Part shown: one piece after another, positions 12,261-24,790 of the stretch | Layout of the letters: the number at the start of each line of letters is the position of its first letter | Position numbering within the stretch: position 1 is the first letter of the stretch | DNA from: Hoplostethus atlanticus | Taxonomy: Eukaryota; Chordata; Actinopteri; Trachichthyiformes; Trachichthyidae | Direction of reading: 5' to 3' | Length of the DNA: 64,000 nucleotides | NCBI GenBank assembly: GCA_034670405.1 | Contig: JAXDDX010000144.1 | Span: 667,501-731,500 of the forward strand | The notes under the pieces: model-generated | The model's input: the letters and a program-made list of their open reading frames with translations, nothing else | Told to the model about the DNA's origin: nothing | Databases searched by the model: none | Made by a program: the position numbers and the translations under genes

Positions 12261-13818
12261 GAGAGTCTTGATAGTCTGATACCGGCCTGTGACTGTGCTC
12301 AACAAAGTCCATGCTTTAGAGAGGATTCGAGAGTGATTCTATAATTGTGGGTACATTTGGCATCCCTAAAATGTAATACAATTACCACTTGCCGAGGTCA
12401 AGCCATATTGATTTAAGATATTAATTTCAGGAAAAAATAAGTTAACTGATTATTATTATTGTTATACTATACTATACTACAAAACAGAGGCCTAGAAAAA
12501 GATATAACATGGTACTTTTCAAATCAGAATTTCAGATGTTTTATATATTTCTGAATGACTTTTAATAACTCAGCTAAAACTGATTGTATTTTCTAATGCC
12601 GTTGATTTCTAATTTATCTGCCATTGACCCAGACAATCTTTTTTTCTTCTTCTCCAAATACAGGTAGAGCAAGGACATACCTTACAGTCTTTAAAATGTG
12701 TTCTTCCTGCTGTGACATCATGTGGTACATTGTGACAAACCAGGGTTTTTTTGTCAAGAGTTGAGAATATAATAAATTACCATCTATCATCATTATCTCA
12801 CGACGATTACAGGAAAATGATGAAAATAATTTATATATGAGCTGATTTATTGTTGTTTTTTAAAGTTTTTAATGGTATCATATCACGGGCCAATTTTTAT
12901 ATATTTAATAAAAAGACAATATTGTCAAACTGATATATCGCTCTAACCCTACTTCCTTCAATATAATAATGGCAAATTAGCTAAAAAATGTAAATCATGT
13001 TTAAAATAATAATAATAAGCGTTAAACACATATCTTGATTGCAAGGCATCAGCGATATATCTCTGACAGTCATAAAATGTATCTGTTCATATTGTTAAGT
13101 GCCATTGAATTAGGGGCTAGCTCCATTTTGCATGACCTCACCTACAAGCCCTTATAAGGTGCATGAAGATTTACATATATATTAAAAGTGCAGGTAGAAT
13201 GTGGTTGTATTTTTTCTTTTTAACAAACACAAATAGTCATTCAGCTAGTGGCAGGACTGTGGTTGAATTTAATTTAATTGAATAACAATAGAGGCTCAAG
13301 GAGTAATAGTTTGCCAATTTTTCTGTCCGGTGCAACAGTTCTGCTGAAGGACTATTTTTTTAAGGCAAAAAAAGGAAGGAACGGGGTTTATGGGAAATTA
13401 GGTCTTAATTTGGACACTGAGATAGAGGCTACCCATCGTCTCCACCACGGTCTTAGTTCACAGAAATATAACAAGGTATCTCAATTAATTTGACAATGAT
13501 ATATAGGTGGTTAAAAATGCGTTAATACACGTTCAAGAGCCATTCAAACAACAACTAGCCTGTGGATCACTGGATCACCCCTGGATCACCCTTTTTCTGA
13601 GGGAATAACGAAGTGCAATATAAGCACAGTTCCTCATGGTTTTGGGTTTATTGGTGTAAAAGATTTTTAACCTGTATATTATTTCAATTTAATGCATTTA
13701 TTGAATTGAAAGTCAGTAGAACCCAACCCTTGTGTCCATTTGTGCCCTTCTACGGCCCTGTAATGTAATGTAATGTAATGTCCTTATTCCATCCATCTGC
13801 ATTGTCTTGCAAAACTGC

Positions 13819-13849
<31 letters not shown>

Positions 13850-14789
13850 GTATTAGTAAGTTCTTTACAAATGTATTCATCAACAATAATAATACAACAA
13901 TACTGTACTTTTTGCAAGTGCGACTCCCTTTTGAGAGTTAAGACAAGGCAGGAGGGCAGAGTTAACGGGCCAACAGGCCGCTCCACAGTCAGACTTGATC
14001 CTCCCGATCTCCTGTCGAACTCATGCACTCAGTCAGGCTCTCACTCTGACGCTCTGACACTCTGTCCACTCTGTGGACGTGGAGACTCTCCATCGCATGT
14101 CTGAGTGAAGCCATACTCCAAATACTTTTCGTCATATTTCCTACTTTTGGCTTTTTTTTCCCTTTCGATTCTTTCTCTGCCGTGTGTTTGTTAGCCGACA
14201 CATCTTGTGGTGTCTTGCTTCCGCCGATTATAAACCGCTCCATTTTTTCTTTCCACGACACTGCACATTCACAGAGCGGCTGATAAGTAGCGATTGAGGT
14301 CAAGGTTCAAAATATTTTTGTGTGCTATTACAATAGACATAGGTAGATAGATTATTTATTGTCCTCCTTAGAGGAAATTTGTTTCCAAAGTCTGTACACA
14401 CACAGGAAAAAATACTTCTTTTAGCAAGCATCATGCAACTGAATAAAAATCAGTTTTATTAAAGTGATTTAGAAGGTGATAGTGATCCTGCTAGACTTGA
14501 AGAGCTCAGTCACCATTAGTCTTAAACCTAAAAGTGATCTATAAAATCTTAAAAATCAATTCTAAACCAAGTGGCAACCAGTGAAAAATAACAAAATAAC
14601 GTTATTGTGTCTTCACTGAGAAGCTGATGTTTTGGTCACATGTGGATGACAGTGAATAGAAAAGATAATCTGCTCTAATCTGTAAATAATCCTAATATTA
14701 AGAGCTAATCTACTGACGAGCGCATTTGTTTCTGATCTGCTGTGAGGATCAGAAAGTCAATCACATTACACACTGACTGATCATACTGT

Positions 14790-14821
<32 letters not shown>

Positions 14822-14922
14822 TGCTGCTCTTGTGTTTGATGGCTCTGTCTCGTATGATATCCCCTCTTGTTCTCTCTTTCTGTTCCCACTAGGCCTGAAG
14901 CCCATCTGTTCCTTAACTAAAG

Positions 14923-14929
<7 letters not shown>
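12261..14929. other. intergenic, old repeat debris only
   Basis: AT-rich. 14460-14620 (CAATTCTAAACCAAGTGGCA, CAGTGAAAAA) resembles LINE debris. No gene was seen. Confidence 0.45.
13820..13849. repeat. (ATT)n microsatellite
   Basis: About ten ATT units. Confidence 0.9.

Positions 14930-14985
<56 letters not shown>
14930..14985. repeat. (CT)n(CA)n compound microsatellite
   Basis: About 13 CT units run directly into about 15 CA units. A separate (CA)14 lies at 14790-14818. Confidence 0.95.
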
Positions 14986-14987
<2 letters not shown>

Positions 14988-15195
14988 CAGTAGACAGAAA
15001 CAGACAAACCCTACAGAGCAGATGGGTGATTGGCTGAAAACATGCTGAAGACATTTAATTACAACAAAGCATAGGGACTCGACTAATCCCTCTCCTCCTC
15101 TTCCCTCCCTTCAGCCTGACTCACACTAGTCATCTCACTTTGTCCTTCCGCGTATAGCAAAGCTGGCAGACAACGCACATGCACACACGTGCACA

Positions 15196-15196
<1 letters not shown>

Positions 15197-15239
<43 letters not shown>
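15197..15239. repeat. (CA)n microsatellite
   Basis: About 21 CA units, preceded by CG-containing variants. Confidence 0.95.
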
Positions 15240-15241
<2 letters not shown>

Positions 15242-15532
15242 CTTCTTCAGGTTAATCTGTGATACCAGTTAACAGAATATCCCCCCTCCCTCTTTAACTG
15301 AGCAATAGTAGCTTACTTCTAATGCAGGGGGAAAAAAGATGATCCCAATAATAATAATAATAGTAAGTAGGTAGTAATACTAGTAGTAAATACTGCTCTC
15401 CGCCATGTTTTTTGGTGACATCAAAATGTACCCATAATGCACCCATATTTCTCACTCTAGTTATTCTAACCCAGTTATGATGTTTACATGCATTGACCCA
15501 AAAGCAAGTCCCCTGAGGAGCCAGGTTCAGGG

Positions 15533-15534
<2 letters not shown>

Positions 15535-15584
<50 letters not shown>
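15535..15584. repeat. (GA)n microsatellite
   Basis: Perfect run of about 24 GA units. Confidence 0.95.
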
Positions 15585-15587
<3 letters not shown>

Positions 15588-17190
15588 TTGTGGTTTAAGT
15601 CTGCCATCTAGTGTTTTTTTCCAACATCGCACATTTAGGAACTTTAGTCCTTGACTTTAGTCCTCTTCCTTTCAGTCTTTGACATCAAACAGCATTTTCT
15701 GAGGCATTTCTTGGGCTGGTTTCTGCTCTAGTCGTGTGATAAAACAGCTGGAGGGCCTCGGCAGCTTCTTCTCCTGCAGCGGCATGGACCCTCCAATCCA
15801 ATATCCTGGGACTGAAGCAGACCCTAAAACTACAAAGAACCCCTCTCCTCCCCTCCAGTTCCATGTAACCCCATCTGTCCCGAGGTTGAAGAACCTTGGG
15901 TTGAGTGCCTTAGTGCACTTTTCCAGGAAAATCACTAACAGCTGATCTGGATAATGTAGGGAGGAAAGAGGCTTGTCTAACCAGCTGCTGACTCTCATCA
16001 TGGACGTTCTGGTATAGTCCATGTGTGTTGAAGGCGACATCACAGGTGACATCACAGCTTCTTTCCTGGATCTTAAGGCCATAGGCCTCACACCTCAGCT
16101 TCAGCAATCCAAACAGTCTCATGCCAAAAACATATGCCAACATTGGTTCCTTTTTAACTCTACACACATCGCTACCATTCTCTGATGCTAGAAATGGAGA
16201 TGACAATTTACCTTGGACTGTAATGCCACACATTATTGGAGTCACTTGCCATCAGGCATAGAATCATACTGAGCAAGAGACGCTTGATTCGCCTCCTGAA
16301 AAATCACAAGACTATGCCGACCTGAGCCAAAACACATGAATTCATAACTTGAAATCCATACACATTAAGTAATAACGCATGAATTGGTACTGGGCTGGTG
16401 GTTCTTCATTATTAAATATATGCAGCTTTTGTGGACCCTGAAAAGAGTAAGCACCTTTGGGACTGAAACTCTTATATGAACAGCACTATGTTGGACATGA
16501 GAAATGTTTGATTGCCTTGTTAGAGAACAGAGACAAAAAAATAGTTTATTCCCACTTTATTCCTTGGATTCATTAATTCTATTCTGGACAATCATTGGAC
16601 AACATATCAAAACAAGACTATATGGATAAAAGACCTTAAATCAGATGGAAGGAAGTCAGATTTTACACTGTAAAATGAAAAGACAAAAGTCACACAAAAC
16701 ATCATCAAAACACCATTGACTGACTGAAGCTCAGCATCTGTTATTGGAGGGTAAAACACTTAGAGGATGCATAAACAGACATACACACAAGCCTCAGACT
16801 GCACAAAGTTGAACACCTCTGCAATTTGAGATTTGAGCTACACATACCTTTATTTACCTCAACGAAAGAGACCTTTATTAGAGACAGGCTATTACTAGAG
16901 ACATGCCATTATTTGTTTTGGCAGGCCCACAGTATTTTCTGGAAAGAATTGTGCTGCTCCTAACCCTAGTCACTAGGGTTGATGTGGTTAGTTGAACCTT
17001 AGACCTGCTAACTAGCGATGGGTTGGTTAATGGTCCATCCGTTGCTTTGGTTCTCTTTCTAGTTGAAGTTAGTTCTAGTTCAGTTCTCGTGAATTATCGT
17101 GAATTATCGCCTCTGTGCAGTTTTAGTAAAAACCTTCCAGGAATAATGGTGCTCAGTATTTTAGGGGCTAATACATTTGGCAGACTCACA
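15585..17190. other. intergenic, unrecognised open frames
   Basis: Minus-strand frames at 15672-16091 (139 codons) and 15910-16245 (111 codons) overlap in different frames. Neither shows a motif I know. Possibly an old transposon or chance. Confidence 0.35.
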
Positions 17191-17360
17191 GGGTGGCAGT
17201 GTGGCTTACTGGTTGGGGAGCCCATCCTGTTAGCAGAATGTCCCAGGTTCAATTCTGCAAGCCACGTGTCCTTGAAGCATCCTTGAGCAAGACACTGTAT
17301 CTGCTCACTTAATGTATATCACTCTGGATTGGCGCATCTGCCAAATGCCTAAATTTGATT
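17191..17360 (+). mobile_element. tRNA-derived SINE with L2-like tail
   Basis: The head has a tRNA-like A box (TGGCTTACTGGTTGG) and B box (GGTTCAATTCT) at Pol III spacing. The 3' half TTGAGCAAGACACTG...CATCTGCCAAATGCCT resembles the 3' end of fish L2 LINEs, the usual partner that mobilises such SINEs. It is not a tRNA gene. Confidence 0.8.
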
Positions 17361-18925
17361 CATTACATCCTCAAATGTTCCTATTTTGTGACCACGTTCA
17401 TAATCTTATTTTAGTGAGTAGGTAACTTTTCTAAATGGTGGATATCTCATTTTGGAATTTTGCTGCTTAGTTGCTCTGATTGACCAGTTTCTTTAATACA
17501 GTACAAAATAGTATACATTCTGCTCATGCTCAACTCTTTAACAGTGAGCGATATTTAAAGAAGAGCACCTAATAACATAGCACCTCTACTTTCCACAATG
17601 TCTTTGGAAGGAGCTGAAGGCTAGACAGTGGATGTTACAGAAAATACTCTACCATTAAACTGGATGGAATTGGCACTTACTGGTATAGCATGGTAATCAA
17701 CTATGGTACAGCTAAGACGGCTATCATATACCATGTATGATGTGCGATACTCTGGCCTTATTGTCTGTGTGAGCAGATTTACCATTGAGAGACCAAAGAG
17801 ATGTGCGAAATCTGTCGCTATGTCATGCAATGTGGTTTCAAAATTGGTTCGAATTTCTAGCATGGTAAGGTAGTGCACGTCGTAAATGGTGACGGAAGCA
17901 GAAGCTAGAACCCATCCATGGGTTTAAATGAGAAATGTGAACTTTTTCATAAACAGAAATGCAAATTACAGGAAACTTTTTTTTACCTTGCATCATGACA
18001 AGTGGCCGGTGGAAGAAAAAAAAATCTAACTAAATTATAGCTAAATATGAAAATTGTCAAGGTACCAAAGTATTCATTGTGTTGATGTAGCTCTGATAAT
18101 AAAGGCAGGTTTTTAGTTTTTAGTCTGAATTATCCTGCAGGCTTTAGACTTACCTGTTAGACAGAGGACTGATCTGAGGTTGATCTGTCGGCCACAGGAA
18201 ACACCAACTCACCACGGTGTAGTTATGTGCTCGGTCATCAAATTACCATCGGGCTACATAGTCTAGTTGTTCAGGTTACAAATGATGAACAAACACAATG
18301 AGACGGCAAAAGCTGAACGTTTTGTATAATAGTAATCCTTTCCTGGTATAGGAATAACAATATCCCAATTAGAAATGCTTAATTGGACAATTGACCCAGT
18401 GTTGTTATTGTGATTATTATTAGTATTGTAGTGAGCTTGCCAGAGAGGTGAGATTATGTGTTAAGTGTCAAACCAGCCAGAATAAAAGAAATAGGACTTC
18501 TGGTCACGATTTTCAGAATAAAACCCTTATTGATGAACATATGTCGTTGGTTGAGCAATGAAAAGCACCACAATGAAAGGAGTAATCTGTAGTGAACAAA
18601 CAATATTTTCCAAAATATTATGTACACCCCTGTGATTTTTTTTTTCAAAAGTGGCAAATATTAGTGTTTTGAAGGCAGTCTTATCCTCTCTATCTCTTGA
18701 CTGAGCTGCTTGACTGTGTGTTCCTGACAGCGCTATGAGGCAGTTGTTGACTAGTGACTAGTGAATGACTAGATGGGTAAAACCTGGTGCTTTCAGAGCA
18801 CCAGGGAGTTGGCGTACCAGCGAGTCTACGGTCATCGAGTCTTTCCTGACCTAACAATGTTACAGCAAATTACATTACCACCACTGGTGAGCATTAAAAG
18901 CAAATGACATGATTTACCCTACCTA
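17361..18925. other. intergenic 3' of nav2, nothing recognised
   Basis: AT-rich with short frames only. No repeat ends identified. Confidence 0.45.
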
Positions 18926-19629
18926 TTTATTTAAATATTGAATTTAATTGAATAAATCTTTAAACAAACTCCTCCCCTATTACGATGCCACAACGTGCAG
19001 ACTACCAACTGGCAACGTAGTGATGATGGATCCTGGAATTTCACTTTCCCAGTTGGGACAACTTAAGTTGTTACGTTGCCAAAATGTTTTGACAATGTGA
19101 TCAGACAGCCCAGAGTTTCACCATGGTGACGTTATTTGGTTAGATGGGAAACCACAGTATTTTATCTGTTCAGGCCATAAGTTCAAGTGCAAGGGTAAAA
19201 AATTCTGTTCCTGTGCAAATGCAGTCTTTAAGGTGAGGCTGGATGATTTCAGAACAAAGCCTGGAAGTTGTGTGTATAGACTATAAATATTTAACAGAAA
19301 TAAACATGAGTGGAGCCTGAGTCCAGATGATTAAAGATCCCGCTTAAATCCAGTTCACAGCTCGGCTCAGTTCAGCTCAGTTCACTTCTGCTCACCTTGG
19401 CTCAGCTGAGTTTACTTGCAAACTCACTTCACATGTGCACTGAGTTCGGTTCCAATCCCTAATAGCAATCGGGGAGATCTTTTGCTTTCCCTGATCTTTG
19501 GCTCCTCTCTCCAGCCATTTTGCATCAACCCCAATCAAATAAACCCATAAAGTAAATGCGACTCTCCTGTTATCCTTTGCCCTTTTTGTGCAAAGCGACA
19601 AAAGTCTTTCTTCTGACGTCCCGTAATTA
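18926..19629 (-). other. nav2: probable nav2 3' UTR with candidate poly(A) signal
   Basis: The stretch follows the nav2 stop on the minus strand and has no coding match. An AATAAA on the minus strand at 18926-18931 is the first clear poly(A) signal candidate, about 700 nt after the stop. The true 3' end could lie further left. Confidence 0.35.
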
Positions 19630-19722
19630 TCAAAGGGCTGACTCCGGGGAGGATTCTGCTGCTGTGTCGTTGTGGTTACTGTTGCTACGGTAGCAGTGGG
19701 CAACCTCTTTCAGCCTCTGCAG
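19630..19722 (-). CDS. nav2: nav2 exon 28, C-terminus and stop
   Basis: This exon encodes [16 protein letters not shown] and ends SSPESAL plus stop (TGA, 19630-19632, followed by TAA). It aligns with RLQEAANYSS and the final SSLEST/AL of NAV2/3. The acceptor is ambiguous between ctccaag at 19723 and gctgcag six nt further; both are phase 0. Confidence 0.8.
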   Translation of the reverse strand: MQRLKEVAHCYRSNSNHNDTAAESSPESAL

Positions 19723-22700
19723 CTTGGAGACATGGAGGGGGCAGAGTTCAGGGGATCAGGCGTCAATATTAGTTGAGTTTATTAGTAGTAATAAGGACAC
19801 CATGGAATTTAAGTTTCAACTAATTTCTTTGCACAATAGTAAGTTGATCAGAGCTCTGTTAATAAAGAAGCAGACAGATGAACAAACCTGAGGAAGAAGA
19901 CACTGACTGAATAGACTGATTGAAATAGAGACAAATAGAAAAATGTATAGAGACAAGCAGACAGACTAGCATACTAACCAGTGGATCTGTCTGTGATCCT
20001 GTCCAGGGGAAACCATGGACCTCCTCGGGCCGGAGGCGGAGCAAATCCTGGTGGGCAAGACTAGAGGACCACGGCCAGCTGTCAGTCACCCAGTCAGCGG
20101 GATCCTCCCACTCCACTCTACTGTCAGAAAGCTGGCAGACAACACACACACCATATGTTGATATTAATATACATGTGAGGACGTTTCACTGATTTACCTC
20201 TGTTGAAAAGACTTGACGCTTGGAAGCGCTAGCGTGAAACATTTTGGTGTGAGTATTTTTTGTTATTGACAATATCTCACCAATTATTCTAAGGAGGAAA
20301 GTGCAGCACTTTCCTGTAAAGCTCAGTCTGATTTTCATCTGGAAACAGCCAGAGCAGCCTGACTGAAGCAGAGCCAATTGATAAATCTTACATGCCCAGT
20401 AACAACTTTTTCTCTTGAAGATGTACTTTTGGATAGTTCATCCACCCCAAAGTGAAAAAAACAAAATGCATTAGTACTAGTACTAGTACCCTTTGTGCAA
20501 TTATTAATTAATTAATTAATTTTTAGTTTTTACCATGCATCCCTTATTTAATCACAATTAGACATTTTCTTTACGTTAACATAAGAGATTTTGTATTGCC
20601 ACTAGAGGAAGCACTGTACAGGCTAACTAAATCAAAACAAAGTTGACGCTTTGAACACACCCCCTCCCCTTTCCCAGGTCAAAGAAAGAAACACGCCTAC
20701 AAGCTTACAGAGGCCAGCTAGGACCCGGTGTTCGTTAAAGCAATGTAGTTCAAAATAACAGATCAGGTAATAACAGGCAATTAAATAATAATTAAAGTAA
20801 TTAAAGCCATGGTAGGTAAGCTTGAAGGAAAACTCCCCCTACCCACCGAACCTGGAGCAATCAGCATGCAGCTGATTGACAGGGCAGCGCAAAGCCCTCC
20901 TTCTCTCGTTTAACTCAATTGGTTAGTTAAAATGTCAACTACCTGAGCCAAATATAGATGTATAAATTGATTGATTGACTTATAAAGAATAAATAGGTGC
21001 TCACTATGTTACATATGCCTATTGATAATGTGAGCTACCATGCATATTCATCCCTTTTTTAGATGTAGCAGTTAGTTAATGACCAAAGTTGTGAATGGGT
21101 AACCGTCATGTATTGAATGTTGACTATTATTACATTATCAGTTCAATTATTACATTTTTGGAAGCTAATATTTTTTCCCCTATTTCTCCCCTTGCAGGTG
21201 GTGGGTCCACAGGGGGGCGGCCCCACGTGGCTTCTTCGGGCTGGGCCCGACCGAGCTCCGCGGCAAGCCCGGCCACCAGACAAGTTGTGCGACGGGTACA
21301 GGTGGGGACGGGTGCGAGGGAAGGCAGAGGCCTTGGCGGACTGGACCTTGGCTACAGAAACTAGCTTTTGGTACGTGGAATGTCACCTCTCTGGGGGGGA
21401 AGGAGCCGGAGCTTGTGCGAGAGGTAGAGCGATACCAACTAGATATAGTTGGGCTCACCTCCACGCATAGCATTGGCTCTGGAACCAAACTCCTTGATAG
21501 AGGTTGGACTCTCTCCTTTTCTGGAGTCGCCCAGGGTGAGAGGCATCGGGCGCGAGTGGGGATACTCACAAGCCCCCGGCTGAACGCTGCTGTGTTGGAG
21601 TTTGCCCCGGTGGACGAGAGGGTCACCTCTCTGCGGCTGAGGATTGCGGAGGGGAAAGCTCTGACTGTCGTTTGTGCTTATGCACCTAATGGCAGATCAG
21701 AGTACCCGGCCTTCTTGGAGACCGTGGATGGGGTCCTAGAGGGGGCACCATCTGGGGACTCTATAGTCCTACTGGGGGACTTCAACGCTCACGTGGGTGA
21801 CGATGGAGAAACCTGGAGGGGAGTGATTGGGAGGAACGGCCTGCCCGATCTGAACCCGAGCGGTGTTTTGTTGTTGGACTTCTGTGCGAAGCATGGATTA
21901 GCCATAACAAACACCATGTTCGAGCATAAGGTTGCTCATAAGTGTACTTGGTACCAGAGTACCTTAGGCCAAAGGTCGATGATCGACTTTGTAGTCGTTT
22001 CATCAGATCTGCGGCCACATGTCTTGGACACTCGGGTGAAGAGAGGTGCAGAGCTGTCAACTGATCACCACCTGGTGGCGAGTTGGATCAGATGGCGGGG
22101 CAAGCTTCCGGACAGACCTGGTAAACCTAAACGGGTAGTGCGGGTGAACTGGGAACGTCTGGAGGAGGCACCTGTCCGGAAGATGTTCAACTCGCACCTC
22201 CGAAGGAACTTCTCACGTGTCCCGGAGGAGGAGGGGGACATGGAGTCTGAATGGACCATGTTCAAATCCACCATCGTTGATGCGGCTGCTCGGAGCTGCG
22301 GCCTGAAAGCTGTCGGTGCCTGTCGCGACGGCAACCCTAGAACCCGGTGGTGGACACCAGTGGTGAGGGAAGCTGTCAGGTTGAAGAAGGAGTGCTTTCA
22401 GGCCTGGTTGGCCAGGGGGACTCCTGATTCAGCTGAGAGGTACCGGCGGGCGCGGAGGGCAGCGGCTTTGGCAGTGGCAGAGGCGAAAAAACGGACATGG
22501 GAGGAGTTCGGAGAAGCCATGGAGAAGGACTTTAGGTCGGCCTCAAAGAGATTCTGGCAAACCGTTCGGCGCCTTAGGAGGGGGAAGCAGGGGCCCACCC
22601 AAGCTGTTTTCAGTAAGGGTGGGGAGGTGCTGACCTCGGCTGGGGCTATAGTCGAGCGGTGGAAGGAGCACTTTGAGGAACTCCTAAACCCGATGGATAC

Positions 22701-24720
22701 GCCCTACATGGGGAGGCAGGGCCTGAAGATTCCGGGGGGTCGTTGCCCATCGCACTGGGGGAACTCACTGAGGTAGTCAAAAAACTCTGCAGTGGCAAAG
22801 CCCCGGGGGTGGACGAGATTCGCCCGGAAATGCTAAAGGCCCTGGATGTTGTAGGGCTGTCGTGGCTGACACGCCTTTTCAATGTCGCGTGGAGGTCGGG
22901 AACAGTGCCTAAGGAGTGGCAGACAGGGGTGGTGGTTCCCATTTTTAAAAAGGGGGACCGGAGGGTGTGCTCCAACTACCGGGGAGTCACACTGCTCAGC
23001 CTCCCTGGGAAAGCCTATTCCAGGGTGCTGGAAAGGAGAGTGCGACCAATTGTCGAACCTCAGATTCAGGAGGAACAAGGCGGATTCCGTCCTGGCCGTG
23101 GAACAGTGGACCAACTCTTTACCCTTGCAAGGATTTTGGAGGGGGCATGGGAGTTTGCTCATCCAGTCTTCATGTGTTTTGTGGACTTGGAGAAGGCTTA
23201 CGATCGTGTCCCTCGAGATATCCTGTGGGGGGTGCTGCGGGAGTATGGGGTGTCGGGGCCGTTAATTCGAGCCATCCGATCTCTGTACAACCAAAGCGAG
23301 AGTTGTGTCCGCATTCTCAGCACTAAGTCAAGCTCGTTCCCAGTGCGTGTTGGCCTCCGCCAGGGCTGTCCCTTGTCACCTATCCTGTTTGTGATTTTCA
23401 TGGACAGGATTTCAAGGCGCAGCCAGGGTGTGGAGGGTGTCCATTACGGTGACCTCAGGATAGCATCTCTGCTTTTTGCAGATGATGTAGTCCTGATGGC
23501 TTCATCGAGCTGTGAACTCCAGCACGCGCTGGGGCGGTTTGCAGCTGAGTGTGAAGTGGCCGGGATGAGAGTCAGCACCTCCAAGTCTGAGGCCATGGTG
23601 CTCTGCAGGACAGCGGTGGATTGTCCCCTCCGGGTGGGGAGTGAGTCTTTGCCCCAAGTGAAGGAGTTCAAGTATCTCGGGGTCTTGTTCACGAGTGAGG
23701 GTAAAATGGAGCGTGAGATTGACAGGCGGATCGGTGCAGCGAGTGCAGTTTTGCGGTCGTTGTACCGGACTGTCGTGGTGAAGAGGGAGCTTCGCCTTCA
23801 GGCTCAGCTCTCAATTTACCAGGCAATCTTTGTTCCAACCCTCACCTATGGCCACGAGCTCTGGGTAGTGACCGAAAGGACAAGATCGCGAATACAAGTG
23901 GCCGAAATGAGTTTCCTTCGTAGGATATCTGGACTCACCCTTAGGGATAGGGTGAGGAGCTCGGATGTCCGGGGGGGACTCGGAGTAGAGCCGCTGCTCC
24001 TTCGCGTGGAGAGGAGCCAGTTGAGGTGGTTCAGGCATCTGGTCAGGATGCCTCCAGGACGCCTCCCTGTGGAGGTATTCAGGGCACGTCCAGTGGGGAG
24101 GAGGCCTCGGGGCAGACCCAGGACCCGGTGGAGGGATTATATATCCTGCCTGGCCTGGGAACACGTTGGGATCCCCCAGCATGAGCTGGTGACTGTGGCT
24201 GGGGAAAGGGATGTCTGGGACACTCTGCTGAGCCTGCTGCCACCGCGACCCGGATCCGGATAAGCGGTCGAAAATGGATGGATGGATGGATGGATGGATG
24301 GATGGAATATTTTTTCTACCCTCTTGTTAAAACCCATTAATATAATAACTATTATGTTAACAGGAAAAGTTATTCCTTAACAGGAGGTAACATTTATTAC
24401 ATTAATGTTAAATTTATTACGTTAACAGGATTATTATTACACGATTAGCGGCACATTTTTATTACATTAATGGTTTATTACATAGTTTGATTATTTTATA
24501 ATTTTTATTATTAACTATTACAGTTTTATTAATAGTAATTACAGTTACAGTTGCAACATGACTGTACCTGTGTTGCAGCCTCCAGACAGTAAGGGATGAC
24601 AGAGTAGTTCCACAGGTCGGTGAACCACACTCTGGAAGCTTCTACTTCCATGGGACAGGGCAGGAAGAGACCAGGTCCTGCAAGGAGGAACACAGTCACC
24701 TACCCACTGTGGAGCTTAAA

Positions 24721-24790
<70 letters not shown>

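Larger units (their letters stand above)
21178..24305 (+). mobile_element. near-complete RTE-clade LINE (Rex3-like)
   Basis: Non-LTR retrotransposon in the intron between nav2 exons 26 and 27, antisense to nav2. It is bounded by an 11-bp direct repeat AATATTTTTTC (21167-21177 and 24306-24316), a credible target duplication. It has a GC-rich 5' region, an endonuclease frame, a reverse transcriptase frame and a short 3' end finishing in (GATG)n, the tail type described for Rex3. Only one frame break separates the two open frames. Confidence 0.92.

Noticed and set aside
15672-16245. Two overlapping minus-strand frames (139 and 111 codons)
   Set aside because: They use different frames over the same DNA, show no known motif, and neither is clearly favoured. 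Kept only as an unrecognised stretch.
17191-17262. tRNA-like sequence with A and B boxes
   Set aside because: No cloverleaf could be drawn and it continues into a SINE tail, so it is not a tRNA gene.
1-18900. dbx1 or another coding gene 3' of nav2
   Set aside because: No homeobox or other conserved protein was seen on either strand.
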